A DNA stretch of 64,000 bases from Ottowia sp. (lineage in GTDB: Bacteria > Pseudomonadota > Gammaproteobacteria > Burkholderiales > Burkholderiaceae_C). Below are positions 1 to 8,928 of the stretch, one piece after another (positions within the stretch are counted from its first letter, which is position 1; each line of letters begins with the position of its first letter). The translations under genes were made by a program, and so were the position numbers. Where the stretch lies: contig JALOAS010000004.1 in NCBI GenBank assembly GCA_023228705.1, forward strand, positions 1 to 64,000, in the 5' to 3' direction. Below the pieces are notes generated by a model. It worked only from the letters and a program-made list of their open reading frames with translations. It did not search any database and was not told the origin of the DNA.

Positions 1-1634
1 GCCAAGTGCGCTTCGTGCCGCCGCAGTGGGTCAACACCTACAACCAGTGGATGAACAACATCCAGGACTGGTGCATCAGCCGCCAGCTGTGGTGGGGCCA
101 CCAGATTCCCGCCTGGTACGGCGACGCGGGCCAGGTGTTCGTCGCGCACGACGAAGCCACGGCCACCGAGAAGGCCCGCGCCGCCGGCTACACCGGCGTC
201 CTCACGCGGGACCCCGACGTGCTCGACACCTGGTATTCCTCGGCGCTGGTTCCCTTCTCCACGCTGGGCTGGCCCGAGCAGACCGAAGACTTGTCGTTGT
301 ACCTGCCCGGCAGCACGCTGGTCACCGGCCACGACATCATCTTTTTCTGGGTCGCGCGCATGATCATGATGACGACGCACTTCACCGGGCAGGTGCCGTT
401 CCGCGACGTCTACATCCACGGCCTGGTGCTCGACGCGCACGGCAAGAAGATGAGCAAGTCCGAAGGCAACGTGCTGGACCCGGTGGACCTCATCCAGGGC
501 ATTGGGCTGGACGAACTGCTGGACAAGCGCGTGGTCGGCCTGCGCAAGCCCGAGACGGCACCCAAGGTGCGTGCCGACACCCAGAAAGAATTCCCCGATG
601 GCATCCCCGGCTACGGCGCCGACGCGCTGCGCTTCACGTTTGCCGCCATGGCCACGCTGGGGCGCACGATCAACTTTGACACCAAGCGCTGCGAAGGCTA
701 CCGCAATTTCTGCAACAAGCTGTGGAACGCGACCCGCTTCGTCCTCATGAACTGCGAGGGCGAAGACTGCGGCATGACAAGCGACACCGGGCTGCAGCGC
801 TCCGCCGCAGACCGCTGGATCGCAAGCCTGCTGCAAAAGACCGAGCAGCAGGTCACCAAGGGCTTCACCGACTACCGCCTGGACGTGGTCGCCAGCGCCA
901 TCTATGATTTTGTCTGGAACGAATACTGCGACTGGTATCTGGAAATCGCCAAGGTGCAGATCCAGCACGGCAACGCCGCGCAGCAGCGGGCGACGCGGCG
1001 CACGCTGCTCAAGGTCCTGGAAACCACGCTGCGGCTGGCCCACCCCGTCATCCCCTTCGTCACCGAGGCGCTGTGGCAGGCGGTGGCGCCGCTGGCCGGC
1101 AAGACTGGCGACATGGTTGCCGTGGCCCCCTGGCCCGAGGCCGACACCCGCCGCATCGACGAGGCGGCGGAAGCGGACATGGCCCACCTGAAGGCGCTGG
1201 TCACCGCCTGCCGCAACCTGCGCGGCGAGATGAACATCTCCCCCGCGCAGCGCGTGCCACTGTACGTGCTGGGCGACGACGCCTTCATCACGCAGCACCG
1301 CGACCTGCTCACCACGCTGGCCAGGCTCGCCGACGTGCAGGTCTTCGCCAGCGACGCAGACTGGGCCCGGGCCGCGCAAAATGCGCCGGTCGCCGTGGTG
1401 CGCGACGCGCGGCTCGCGCTGTTTGTCGAAGTCGACGTCGCGGCCGAGCAAAAGCGCCTGCAAAGAGAAGTCGAGCGCCTGCAGCAGCAGCTGGCCAAGG
1501 CCAGCAGCAAGCTCGCCAACGAATCCTTCGTTGCCAAGGCGCCACCCCAGGTGGTCGAGCAGGAGCGCCAGCGCGCCGCCGACTTTGGCGCCACCCTTGA
1601 AAAGGTCCGGGCGCAGCTGGCCCGCCTGGCCTGA
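1..1634 (+). CDS. valS: valyl-tRNA synthetase, C-terminal part (5' end outside window)
   Basis: Class I aminoacyl-tRNA synthetase that attaches valine to tRNA-Val. The reading frame is open from the first base, so the N-terminal part lies outside the window and about 542 residues remain. The segment CISRQLWWGHQIPAWY and the ATP-binding KMSKS signature (GKKMSKSEGN, codons near 441-470) identify the catalytic domain. The anticodon-binding domain follows. The last ~65 residues are rich in Lys, Arg, Glu and Gln, as expected for the C-terminal coiled-coil arm that ValRS uses to hold tRNA. The gene ends 35 bp before galU on the same strand, and I see no terminator between them. Confidence 0.97.
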   Translation, partial: QVRFVPPQWVNTYNQWMNNIQDWCISRQLWWGHQIPAWYGDAGQVFVAHDEATATEKARAAGYTGVLTRDPDVLDTWYSSALVPFSTLGWPEQTEDLSLYLPGSTLVTGHDIIFFWVARMIMMTTHFTGQVPFRDVYIHGLVLDAHGKKMSKSEGNVLDPVDLIQGIGLDELLDKRVVGLRKPETAPKVRADTQKEFPDGIPGYGADALRFTFAAMATLGRTINFDTKRCEGYRNFCNKLWNATRFVLMNCEGEDCGMTSDTGLQRSAADRWIASLLQKTEQQVTKGFTDYRLDVVASAIYDFVWNEYCDWYLEIAKVQIQHGNAAQQRATRRTLLKVLETTLRLAHPVIPFVTEALWQAVAPLAGKTGDMVAVAPWPEADTRRIDEAAEADMAHLKALVTACRNLRGEMNISPAQRVPLYVLGDDAFITQHRDLLTTLARLADVQVFASDADWARAAQNAPVAVVRDARLALFVEVDVAAEQKRLQREVERLQQQLAKASSKLANESFVAKAPPQVVEQERQRAADFGATLEKVRAQLARLA

Positions 1635-1669
1635 CATCAGCAGCCACACAACCGCAACACAGGCACGCC

Positions 1670-2557
1670 ATGTCCAACCACAGCCCCGTAGAAATTGCCG
1701 TCTTCCCCGTCGCCGGCCTCGGAACGCGCTTCCTGCCCGCCACCAAGGCCAGCCCCAAGGAAATGCTGCCAGTGGTCGACAAGCCGCTCATCCAGTATGC
1801 GGTCGAGGAAGCCTACGCCGCCGGCATCCGCCACATGGTGTTTGTCACCGGCCGCAGCAAGCGCGCCATAGAAGACCACTTTGACACCGCCTACGAACTG
1901 GAGAGCGAGCTGCAGGCCGACGGCAAGAATGCGCTGCTTGACCTGGTCCGCGCGGTGGCGCCCGACGACATGGCATGCAGCTACGTGCGGCAACACCGCT
2001 CGCTGGGGCTCGGGCACGCCGTGCTGTGCGCGGCTTCCATCGTCGGCAACCATCCCTTTGCCGTCCTCCTGGCCGACGACCTGATGGTGGGCCCGGACGG
2101 CGGCAAGCCCGTGCTCGCGCAGCTGATCGATGCCTACGCCAAGCACGGCCGCTCCATCGTGGCCGTGCAGGAAGTCCCCGCCGACCAGGTCAGCCGCTAC
2201 GGCATCGTTGCGGGCCAGCACCACAGCCCCAAGCTGATCGAGATCGACCGCATCGTGGAGAAGCCCACGCCCAGGGATGCGCCTTCGCGCATGGGCATTG
2301 CGGGCCGCTACGTGCTCACGCCCACCATCTTTGCAGCGCTGCGGCAGCAACAGCCCGGCGCGGGCGGCGAAATCCAGCTGACCGATGCCATAGAGCGACT
2401 CATGGACAGCGAAACCGTTTACGCCTACCAGTACGACGGCAAGCGCTACGACTGCGGCAGCAAGGACGGCTTCCTGCACGCCACCGTGGAACTGGCGCTG
2501 CAGCATCCGGAGCTGGGTGCGGATTTCCGCGGCTGGCTGAAGACGCTTGCGCTGTAG
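1670..2557 (+). CDS. galU: UTP-glucose-1-phosphate uridylyltransferase
   Basis: Makes UDP-glucose from UTP and glucose-1-phosphate, feeding surface polysaccharide and nucleotide-sugar synthesis in the cytosol. The 295-residue product has the usual GalU length. The nucleotidyltransferase signature is at the N-terminus (GLGTRFLPATKASPKEMLP), followed by VDKPLIQYAVEEA, the LADDL motif that matches the metal-binding Asp region, and the C-terminal YDCGSKDGFL segment. The ATG at 1670 starts a product with the family's normal N-terminus. It lies 35 bp after valS and may be read through from it. A weak hairpin follows the stop codon. Confidence 0.96.
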   Translation: MSNHSPVEIAVFPVAGLGTRFLPATKASPKEMLPVVDKPLIQYAVEEAYAAGIRHMVFVTGRSKRAIEDHFDTAYELESELQADGKNALLDLVRAVAPDDMACSYVRQHRSLGLGHAVLCAASIVGNHPFAVLLADDLMVGPDGGKPVLAQLIDAYAKHGRSIVAVQEVPADQVSRYGIVAGQHHSPKLIEIDRIVEKPTPRDAPSRMGIAGRYVLTPTIFAALRQQQPGAGGEIQLTDAIERLMDSETVYAYQYDGKRYDCGSKDGFLHATVELALQHPELGADFRGWLKTLAL

Positions 2558-2565
2558 TACGGGTT

Positions 2566-2593
2566 CAAACGGAGCATCATCCGCGTCCGTTTG
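2566..2593 (+). terminator. hairpin after galU
   Basis: An 8-bp perfect inverted repeat (CAAACGGA, then TCCGTTTG) with a 12-nt loop starts 9 bp after the galU stop. It has no T-run, so it may be a weak or Rho-assisted 3' end rather than a classical intrinsic terminator. Confidence 0.35.
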
Positions 2594-2663
2594 CGATGCA
2601 CCGCGGCACCGGATCCACCGCTGCCATCCGCCGCCGGCTTGCCTGTCCCGACGGGATGATGCC

Positions 2664-2687
2664 GCGCAAGTGCTGCAGCACTTGCGC
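2664..2687. promoter_or_regulatory. perfect 24-bp palindrome, operator candidate
   Basis: The half-site GCGCAAGTGCTG is followed directly by its exact reverse complement, with no spacer and no mismatch. It lies 107 bp after galU and 483 bp before the start of the betaine-type binding-protein gene. Symmetry of this kind is typical of a dimeric regulator's binding site, but no regulator gene is adjacent. A cruciform-forming repeat is the alternative. Confidence 0.45.
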
Positions 2688-3170
2688 TACACTGCATCGA
2701 CATGGGGCCGATTTCGGCAAGCTGAGCGCTGATCCCAGCGCGCCGATCCTGTTCCAGCTTCCGGACATTTCACTTGCCCCTCGCTGACACGGGCCGTGGT
2801 GGCGCAGCGGAGACCCGCTGATCCCCATCGCGTTCCAGCAAGATCATGTGGTCCTCGGCCCCATGGCGGGCCGCCATCGCACGCCGCAGGCTGCGGCTGC
2901 CACGAGCCACGCGCAACAAGACGGACCACCGCGCAGCGGTTGCGGACCGCGTCCATCCAGCGAGCTGCCGATGATGCAGCTTGGCAAGCGCCAAAAACCT
3001 GCATGCCGGCGTCAGCAACAGCTGCAATGAAGCCAGCGTCCAGTGCACACATTCCATGTGGGCGCCGCGGCCATCCACGCCAGCCCAAGCCGGCAACGCC
3101 GTACGCGGTCCCTGGAATTTCCACGCACGGCCGCGCGCTCATGACATTTTTCAAGCAAGGAAGATTGCCT

Positions 3171-4034
3171 GTGCCAAAACGATCCATTCTCAAATTCATT
3201 GCCAGCGGCACGGCCGCAGCTGCGCTGACGCTGGGCTCGCTGGGTGCGCATGCCGCATCGGACACCATCCGGCTGGGCTACGTCGAGTGGGACAGCTGCA
3301 CGGTGGCGACCAACGTGACCAAGGGCGTGCTGGAAGACGCCGGCTACGACGTCAAGACCATATCCGTGTCCGCAGCGCTCATGTACGAGGGGCTGGCCAA
3401 CGGGGACCTGGACGCGATCATGTGCGCCTGGCTGCCCACCTCTCAGGCCGACTACTACGCCAAGACCAGGGACAGGCTGGAGAACCTGGGGCCCAACATG
3501 GACGGCGCCCCTCTGGGGCTGGCGGTGCCCGACTACGTGGAAGCACGGAGCATTCCGGATCTGGTTGAACACGCCGACGACTTCGGCGGCAGGATCATCG
3601 GCATAGACCCCGGTGCCGGCATCATGCGGCTCACGCACAACGTCATCGATCATTACGAGCTGCCCATGAAGCTGGTGGAAGGCAGCGACGCCACCATGGT
3701 CGCCGTGCTGGACGATGCCATCCGGCGCGAGCAGCCCGTCGTGGTCACTGCATGGGAGCCGCACTGGATGTGGGTCAGCTACAACCTGCGCTTCCTGGAT
3801 GATCCGGACAACGTGTTCGGCGACCCCAATGAAATCGACACGCTGGTGCGCAAGGGCCTGAAGGAGGACGAACCCCGAGCCTACGCGATCCTGGATGCCA
3901 TCAAGCTCGATGGCGAAGCGCGCGGCACGCTGATGGTCGCTGACCGCGAAAACGACAACCAGGAAGCCAACGCGCGCCAGTGGATAGAGGACAACCAGGA
4001 CCTGGTGTCCGAATGGCTGGCAGCCGCGCAGTAA
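3171..4034 (+). CDS. glycine betaine-type ABC transporter substrate-binding protein (orphan)
   Basis: Periplasmic binding protein of the OpuAC/ProX family, likely for glycine betaine or a related quaternary amine. I place the start at GTG 3171: AAGGAAG at 3157-3163 gives a good Shine-Dalgarno site at 7-nt spacing, and the product then opens with a basic N-terminus, a hydrophobic stretch (TAAAALTLGSLG) and an AHA cleavage site. An upstream ATG at 3141 would place extra residues before the signal peptide. The 287-residue product has family features such as GYVEWDSCTVATN near the mature N-terminus and TAWEPHWMWV in the second lobe; aromatic residues like these form the ligand cage. No ATPase or permease gene is adjacent. 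The gene ends in a strong terminator, so it is a single unit, perhaps serving the importer at 11379-14206. Confidence 0.85.
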   Translation: MPKRSILKFIASGTAAAALTLGSLGAHAASDTIRLGYVEWDSCTVATNVTKGVLEDAGYDVKTISVSAALMYEGLANGDLDAIMCAWLPTSQADYYAKTRDRLENLGPNMDGAPLGLAVPDYVEARSIPDLVEHADDFGGRIIGIDPGAGIMRLTHNVIDHYELPMKLVEGSDATMVAVLDDAIRREQPVVVTAWEPHWMWVSYNLRFLDDPDNVFGDPNEIDTLVRKGLKEDEPRAYAILDAIKLDGEARGTLMVADRENDNQEANARQWIEDNQDLVSEWLAAAQ

Positions 4035-4060
4035 GCGCGCTCCTCCTTCCCAACGTTGAA

Positions 4061-4085
4061 GGCGGCCTGCATGGCCGCCTTTTTT
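4061..4085 (+). terminator. intrinsic terminator of the betaine-binding-protein gene
   Basis: Stem GGCGGCC, loop TGCAT, stem GGCCGCC, then six T residues, beginning 26 bp after the stop codon. This is a canonical Rho-independent terminator on the plus strand. Confidence 0.9.
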
Positions 4086-4256
4086 GCATCAAGGCAGCAC
4101 GCTTGATGTCTGCCGGCAGGCCGCGCATTCCGACACCGGCGTCGAGCTGGTCAACGGGCTGCTGGAACGGTGGTGGTTTTCCGGCTCGCCGCGCGCAGCG
4201 CGACTTGCCTTGCCCCGCACAGGCCTGGGCTACCTGCAGTTTCGTGAGCCCTTGGT

Positions 4257-6137
4257 TCAGCGTGACTCAATGGCCAGGCGCTGCGCAAGCGCCTGGCGCG
4301 TATCGGACAGGGCCTGGGGCAAGCGGCTGGCCAGCTGCGCCAACAACTCGTCGTGCAAGCGCAGCTCCTCGACCCAGCGCTCGGCGTTGAGCGCCGTTGC
4401 CTCCGCAAACTGTTTGTCGCTGAAGTCCAGCCCGCTCCAGTTGATCTCCTCGTACCGCGGCGCGATGCCCAGCGGCGTGGGCTCGCCGGCAGCGCGCCCT
4501 TCGATGCGGTCGAGCATCCAGCCCAGCACGCGCATGTTCTCGCCAAAGCCGGGCCAGATGAAGTTCCCCTGCCCGTCCTTGCGGAACCAGTTGACGCAGT
4601 AGATGCGCGGCAGGGTGGCACCCTGCGCGCGCAGCTTCTCGCCCAGCGCGAGCCAATGGCCAAAGTACGCGCCCATGTGATAGCCGACAAACGGCAGCAT
4701 GGCAAAGGGGTCGCGCCGCACCACGCCCTGCTTTCCGGTGGCGGCCGCCGTGGTTTCGCTGCCCATGGTGGCGGCCATGTAAACGCCCTCGGTCCAGTTG
4801 CGCGCCTCGGTCACCAGCGGCACGGTGGTCGAGCGGCGGCCGCCGAAAATGAATGCGTCGATGACGACGCCGTCCGGGTCGTCCCAGGCGGGGTCAAGCA
4901 CCGGGTTGTTGGTTGCCGCCACGGTGAAGCGCGCGTTGGGGTGCGCGGCCTTGCGCCCGGCCTGGCCGTCGGCCGGGGTCCAGTCGTTGCCCTGCCAGTC
5001 CAGCAGGTGCTCGGGAAGCTGGCCACCGTGGTCCTTTTCCATGCCTTCCCACCAGACGTCGCCGTCGTCGGTCAACGCCACGTTGGTGAAGATGACGTCG
5101 CGCTGCAGGCTGCGCATGCAGCTGGGGTTGGTGCGCATGTTGGTGCCGGGCGCGACACCAAAGTAGCCGGCCTCGGGGTTGATGGCGCGCAGCCTCCCGT
5201 CGGCCTGCGGCTTGATCCAGGCGATGTCGTCGCCCACGGTCGTGACCTTCCAGCCTTCAAAACCCTTTGGCGGCACCAGCATGGAGAAGTTGGTCTTGCC
5301 GCAGGCGCTGGGAAACGCGGCGGCAACGTGGTATTTCTTGCCTGCCGGGTTGGTCACGCCCAGCACCAGCATGTGCTCGGCCAGCCAGCCCTCGTCGCGC
5401 CCCATGGTGGAAGCAATGCGCAGCGCAAGGCACTTCTTGCCCAGCAACGCGTTGCCCCCATAGCCCGATCCGAAGCTCCAGATCTCGCGCGTCTCCGGGT
5501 AGTGGACGATGTACTTGTTGGCCGGGTTGCAGGGCCAGGTTGCGTCTTCTTGACCAGGCGCCAGCGGTACGCCCACGCTGTGTACGCAGGGAACGAAATC
5601 GCCCTGCTCGCCCAGCATGTCCAGCGCCGCCCTGCCCATGCGGGTCATCAGCCGCATGTTGACCGCCACGTACGCGCTGTCGGACAGCTCGACGCCCAGG
5701 TGCGCGATGGGGCTGCCCAGCGGTCCCATGCTGAACGGGATGACGTACAGCGTGCGGCCGCGCATGCAGCCGTCAAACAGCGGCTGCAGCTTGGCGCGCA
5801 TCTGGTCGGGTGCCATCCAGTTGTTGGTGGGGCCGGCGTCTTCTTCCGTTTCGCTGCAGATGAAGGTGCGGCCCTCGACCCGCGCCACGTCGGAGGGGTC
5901 CGACCAGGCCAGGTACGAATTGGGCCGCTTGGCGGGGTTCAGCCGCCTGAACGTGCCCGCGTCAACAAGCTGCTGGCACAGACGATCGTATTCAGCTTGG
6001 CTGCCGTCGCACCAGTGGATACGGTCGGGCTTGCACAGGGCGGCCATCTCGCCCACCCAGGCGACCAGCCCGGCGTGCCTGACGTAGTCCGGGACGTTCA
6101 GCTCGCTGATCTGCTCCGGCGCACACGCTGTGTTCAT
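4257..6137 (-). CDS. pckG: phosphoenolpyruvate carboxykinase (GTP)
   Basis: Gluconeogenic enzyme converting oxaloacetate and GTP to PEP, CO2 and GDP in the cytosol. The 626-residue product matches the GTP-dependent class. The kinase-1 phosphate loop FPSACGKTN is at residues 275-283, and GSGYGGNALLGKKC sits upstream of it as in this family. The start at 6137 is backed by GGAGG in the message, about 6 nt before the ATG. Upstream in-frame codons to 6332 lack a ribosome site and give unrelated sequence, so I reject them. A perfect inverted repeat lies in the leader 40-70 nt before the start, a likely site of regulation. Confidence 0.96.
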   Translation of the reverse strand: MNTACAPEQISELNVPDYVRHAGLVAWVGEMAALCKPDRIHWCDGSQAEYDRLCQQLVDAGTFRRLNPAKRPNSYLAWSDPSDVARVEGRTFICSETEEDAGPTNNWMAPDQMRAKLQPLFDGCMRGRTLYVIPFSMGPLGSPIAHLGVELSDSAYVAVNMRLMTRMGRAALDMLGEQGDFVPCVHSVGVPLAPGQEDATWPCNPANKYIVHYPETREIWSFGSGYGGNALLGKKCLALRIASTMGRDEGWLAEHMLVLGVTNPAGKKYHVAAAFPSACGKTNFSMLVPPKGFEGWKVTTVGDDIAWIKPQADGRLRAINPEAGYFGVAPGTNMRTNPSCMRSLQRDVIFTNVALTDDGDVWWEGMEKDHGGQLPEHLLDWQGNDWTPADGQAGRKAAHPNARFTVAATNNPVLDPAWDDPDGVVIDAFIFGGRRSTTVPLVTEARNWTEGVYMAATMGSETTAAATGKQGVVRRDPFAMLPFVGYHMGAYFGHWLALGEKLRAQGATLPRIYCVNWFRKDGQGNFIWPGFGENMRVLGWMLDRIEGRAAGEPTPLGIAPRYEEINWSGLDFSDKQFAEATALNAERWVEELRLHDELLAQLASRLPQALSDTRQALAQRLAIESR

Positions 6138-6176
6138 TGGAGACCTCCGGTTCCGGTTCGGTTCATGACAATCATC

Positions 6177-6206
6177 TTTCCAAAGGCGGCAGGCAGCCTT
6201 TGGAAA
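6177..6206 (-). promoter_or_regulatory. dyad in the pckG leader
   Basis: Perfect 11-bp arms (TTTCCAAAGGC and GCCTTTGGAAA) separated by 8 nt, centred about 54 bp upstream of the pckG ATG. In pckG mRNA it would form a stable stem-loop, but no T-run follows on the minus strand, so it is not a standard attenuator. It could be an operator for a carbon-metabolism regulator or a leader structure. Confidence 0.5.
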
Positions 6207-6374
6207 AACGACTTGAGCCCGCCGTCGGGGAAGCGCCAGACCTGGTCCCCCACGGCAGCACGCCCCGGAACAGGGCGCCGACGCGCACAAGGGAATGTAT
6301 TCTAGAGGTCCGACTGCAGCCATGGCCAACACCGAGCGTCTGTACGGCGCTTGGTGGCCCTTCGCGCACGCCGT

Positions 6375-8612
6375 TCATGGCGCAGGCAGCCGGTGCAGCA
6401 CCCGCTCGGCGTCGGCGCGCAGGTTCAGCGCCAGCGCCCTGGCCAGGTTGAGCCGGCGCAACAACCAGGGCGTGGAATCCTGCAGGAACAGGTCGGGCAG
6501 GTCTTCGGGCATGGCGCGAAACATGTCCTTGTCTGGCGGGGTCTCGCGCAAGTATGGCAGGCTGCTGCTGGGCTGCTCCAGGTCCAGCACCGCGGTGATG
6601 GCGTCCACGGCCCGCGTCAGCGGCTCGATGACGACGTGCAGCTGCAGCTTGTCACGGCGCAGCAGCAGCATGGACTGGATGGCGCTGAGCTGCCCCAGCA
6701 GCTCGTAGCCGCTGGCCTGGAACTTCTCCAGCGCGGCCAGCGGCGGCCGCACGCTGCGCGGCTCGGCCAGCCCGCGGCCGGTGGCCTGCACCAGCGCGGA
6801 CAGCGCGTCGTAGGCTTCGCGCCGGGCCAGGCGCCACGTCAGCTCCGGCTGGCCGGTGATTTCCGCCTGCTCGGCCAGCGTGAGCGACTGCCCGGCATGG
6901 CGTGCCATGGCGCGGCAGACCCGGTGCACCAGCGGCCGGATCGCGTGGCGCTCCCACGACGGCAGCACGTACGAAAAGAGCCAGGCGATGCCCGTGCCCA
7001 GCAGCGTATCGCCCACGCGCTCTGCAAAAGCAGACAGCGGGCTGCCGCCCCCTGCGTAAAGCATGTCGGCCAGGATGAGCGCAAGCACCGATCCCGCAAC
7101 CGCCGTGACGACGTAGCGCCGCAGGACAAAGGCATGCGCCACCCCCTGCGCAACAACGACGACGAGCAGCAGCAGCGCCGCAGGCAGCTGCCCCGCCAGC
7201 AGGACGGCGGCCATGAGGCTGCCCAGCACCGTACCCAGCACGCGCGCGTTGCGCCGCTGCAGCGTTTGCGCCAGGCTGCCCCGAAGCACGACGACGATGG
7301 TCAGAAGCACCCAATAGTCCCGCGATCCCCAGGGCAGCAGCCTGGCCACGACATAGCCCGTGCCTATGGCCAGCGCGGCGCGCACGGCATGGCGCAGCGC
7401 CGGCTGGCGCCAGTGCCACAAGCGCAGCAGCGGCTGCAGCGACCAGTACGAGGGACTGACAAAGAGCCGCCAGCCAGCGCGCACGGTACGCAGGTCCGGC
7501 GCCCGCTCGCGCCGCGCGACGGCGGTGAGATCGGCGATGGTGCCATCCAGATAGCCCAGCCGCGTTGCCATGCTGCGAACCAGCGCCGCATGGCGCATGA
7601 GTTCCAGGTCGTCGGTTTGTGCGCTTGCGCCTGCCCGCGCCGCGCTCACGTGCCGATCCAGCGCCCCCCGCTGGCTGCGCCGCGCCGGTGGCCTGCGGCC
7701 CAGCAGCAGGCTGTCGGCAACGGCATCCACGTCAGCAGCCAGCCGGTGCAAGATGGCAGCAAACTCGCGCAGCACCGGGCGCGTCTGCTCCGGCACGCCG
7801 CTCTCCAGCTCAAGCTCGCTGGCGATGAGCTGGTCGCGCATCTCCAGCGCGAGCATGAGCAGGCCGGCCAGGCGCTGCCGCCGGGCCGTGCGCGGACGCT
7901 CCAGGATGATGTTGCGCGCGGTCTGCATCTGGTCGGCCAGCGCCGCCTGCAACTGCAGCAGCTGCTCCAGGGTGGCCGGATCCTGCGCCGCCGCAACGGT
8001 TGGGCCGGCGCTGGGCGTCACGCGCCTGGCATGGACCCGCAGCAGGCTGGCCAGGTCCACGAGCAGGTTGGCCAGAAGCTGCGCACGAAAACGCCCGTTG
8101 AGCAGCATGTTGGCCATCGTGCCGTACGTCACGTACCCGGCCGCGCCCATGGCGCACCACAGCGTTCGCAGCAGGGCCTCGCTGCTGCTGGCCGCTGGCT
8201 GCGGCGCCATGGCCAGCAGCATGGCAAACATGATCGCGGCGGCGGTGGGCATGCCGCGCGGCCCCCAGGCCGTGGCCAGGAACGCGACAAAGCTGCCGGC
8301 CACGAGCACCAGCCCCAGCGCCAGCGGATCGCCGCGCAGCAACTGCACCACCAGGAACAGGGGAACCCCGACCAGCGGGCCGGCGACAAGATGGTTGATC
8401 TTGCCGCGCCGCGGATGGATGCCATCCGAGAGCAACGCAATGATCGCGCCCACGCTGCAATTGATGGCAGCGTAGGAGCCCAGGAACACATAGGCCGACG
8501 CCGCGACCAGCAGCAGGCCCAGCGCCACCGCCGCGCCGTTGAGCACGTGCGCGCTCAGGACGCCGCGCCAGAATGGCCGGAACCAGCGTGAGGGTGCGCC
8601 TGTTGTCTCCAT
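6375..8612 (-). CDS. FUSC-family inner-membrane protein (aromatic acid or fusaric acid efflux type)
   Basis: A 745-residue membrane protein of the FUSC/YccS-like superfamily, which includes efflux components for fusaric acid and aromatic acids. Residues ~15-170 hold a cluster of hydrophobic helices. A long soluble, helix-rich section with many Arg, Gln and Glu follows (about 190-390), then a second membrane block (about 400-560) with GTGYVVARLLPWGSRDYWVLLT, and a cytoplasmic tail. This half-repeat layout of membrane block, soluble domain, membrane block is typical of the family. No membrane-fusion or outer-membrane partner gene is next to it, so the substrate is unknown. The ATG at 8612 is plausible. 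The gene is divergent from the amidase. Confidence 0.85.
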   Translation of the reverse strand: METTGAPSRWFRPFWRGVLSAHVLNGAAVALGLLLVAASAYVFLGSYAAINCSVGAIIALLSDGIHPRRGKINHLVAGPLVGVPLFLVVQLLRGDPLALGLVLVAGSFVAFLATAWGPRGMPTAAAIMFAMLLAMAPQPAASSSEALLRTLWCAMGAAGYVTYGTMANMLLNGRFRAQLLANLLVDLASLLRVHARRVTPSAGPTVAAAQDPATLEQLLQLQAALADQMQTARNIILERPRTARRQRLAGLLMLALEMRDQLIASELELESGVPEQTRPVLREFAAILHRLAADVDAVADSLLLGRRPPARRSQRGALDRHVSAARAGASAQTDDLELMRHAALVRSMATRLGYLDGTIADLTAVARRERAPDLRTVRAGWRLFVSPSYWSLQPLLRLWHWRQPALRHAVRAALAIGTGYVVARLLPWGSRDYWVLLTIVVVLRGSLAQTLQRRNARVLGTVLGSLMAAVLLAGQLPAALLLLVVVVAQGVAHAFVLRRYVVTAVAGSVLALILADMLYAGGGSPLSAFAERVGDTLLGTGIAWLFSYVLPSWERHAIRPLVHRVCRAMARHAGQSLTLAEQAEITGQPELTWRLARREAYDALSALVQATGRGLAEPRSVRPPLAALEKFQASGYELLGQLSAIQSMLLLRRDKLQLHVVIEPLTRAVDAITAVLDLEQPSSSLPYLRETPPDKDMFRAMPEDLPDLFLQDSTPWLLRRLNLARALALNLRADAERVLHRLPAP

Positions 8613-8928
8613 GGTTTGGGGTCAGTGTACCGACGGAGGGGCCGCGGCAAGAGTCAGGCGGTGACGAACCCCGCTTTCATCCAGCAATCCGGCCCCCACG
8701 TTGTTGCGAGCTTCGTCAGGCCGGCATTTTCACGCCGCGTGAACAGGGGCTCATGTAATATGTCCTGCGCCGCTCCTGAGCCAGAAAAGCCTGCGCAACA
8801 CGGGGGTCGAAAAGGCTGTGGCCCCTTCTGCGCCGGCCGTGCCCAACAGGGTCTGGCGCGCATGCGGATGCCGCGCCGGCCCGGCTTTCAGGGCGACGGT
8901 TTGTGGCGTTTCATCGACCATTTTCAGC
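8613..8928. other. divergent intergenic region
   Basis: 316 bp between two divergent genes, so it should hold both promoters. I see a short dyad TTCACG-CCG-CGTGAA at 8729-8743 and a TAATAT hexamer at 8756-8761 that could be a -10 box for the plus strand, with no good -35. No ORF in it looks real. Confidence 0.4.

Larger units (their letters stand above)
2558..3170. other. intergenic region with a perfect palindrome
   Basis: 613 bp between galU and the betaine-binding-protein gene with no convincing ORF. An ORF that reads through from 2796 into the binding protein has no ribosome site, and its early part is composition-driven. Recognisable structure is limited to the galU hairpin (2566-2593) and a perfect 24-bp palindrome (2664-2687). 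I see no tRNA or recognised riboswitch. Confidence 0.6.

Noticed and set aside
2796..3170. N-terminal extension of the betaine-type receptor
   Set aside because: It would bury the signal peptide 125 residues inside; GTG 3171 has a clear ribosome site.
6177..6206. pckG leader dyad as an intrinsic terminator
   Set aside because: No T-run follows the stem in the direction of either flanking gene.
4353..6305. 650-codon plus-strand ORF
   Set aside because: Antisense shadow of pckG.
6351..8591. 746-codon plus-strand ORF
   Set aside because: Antisense shadow of the FUSC-family gene, with low-complexity Gln/Arg/His translation.
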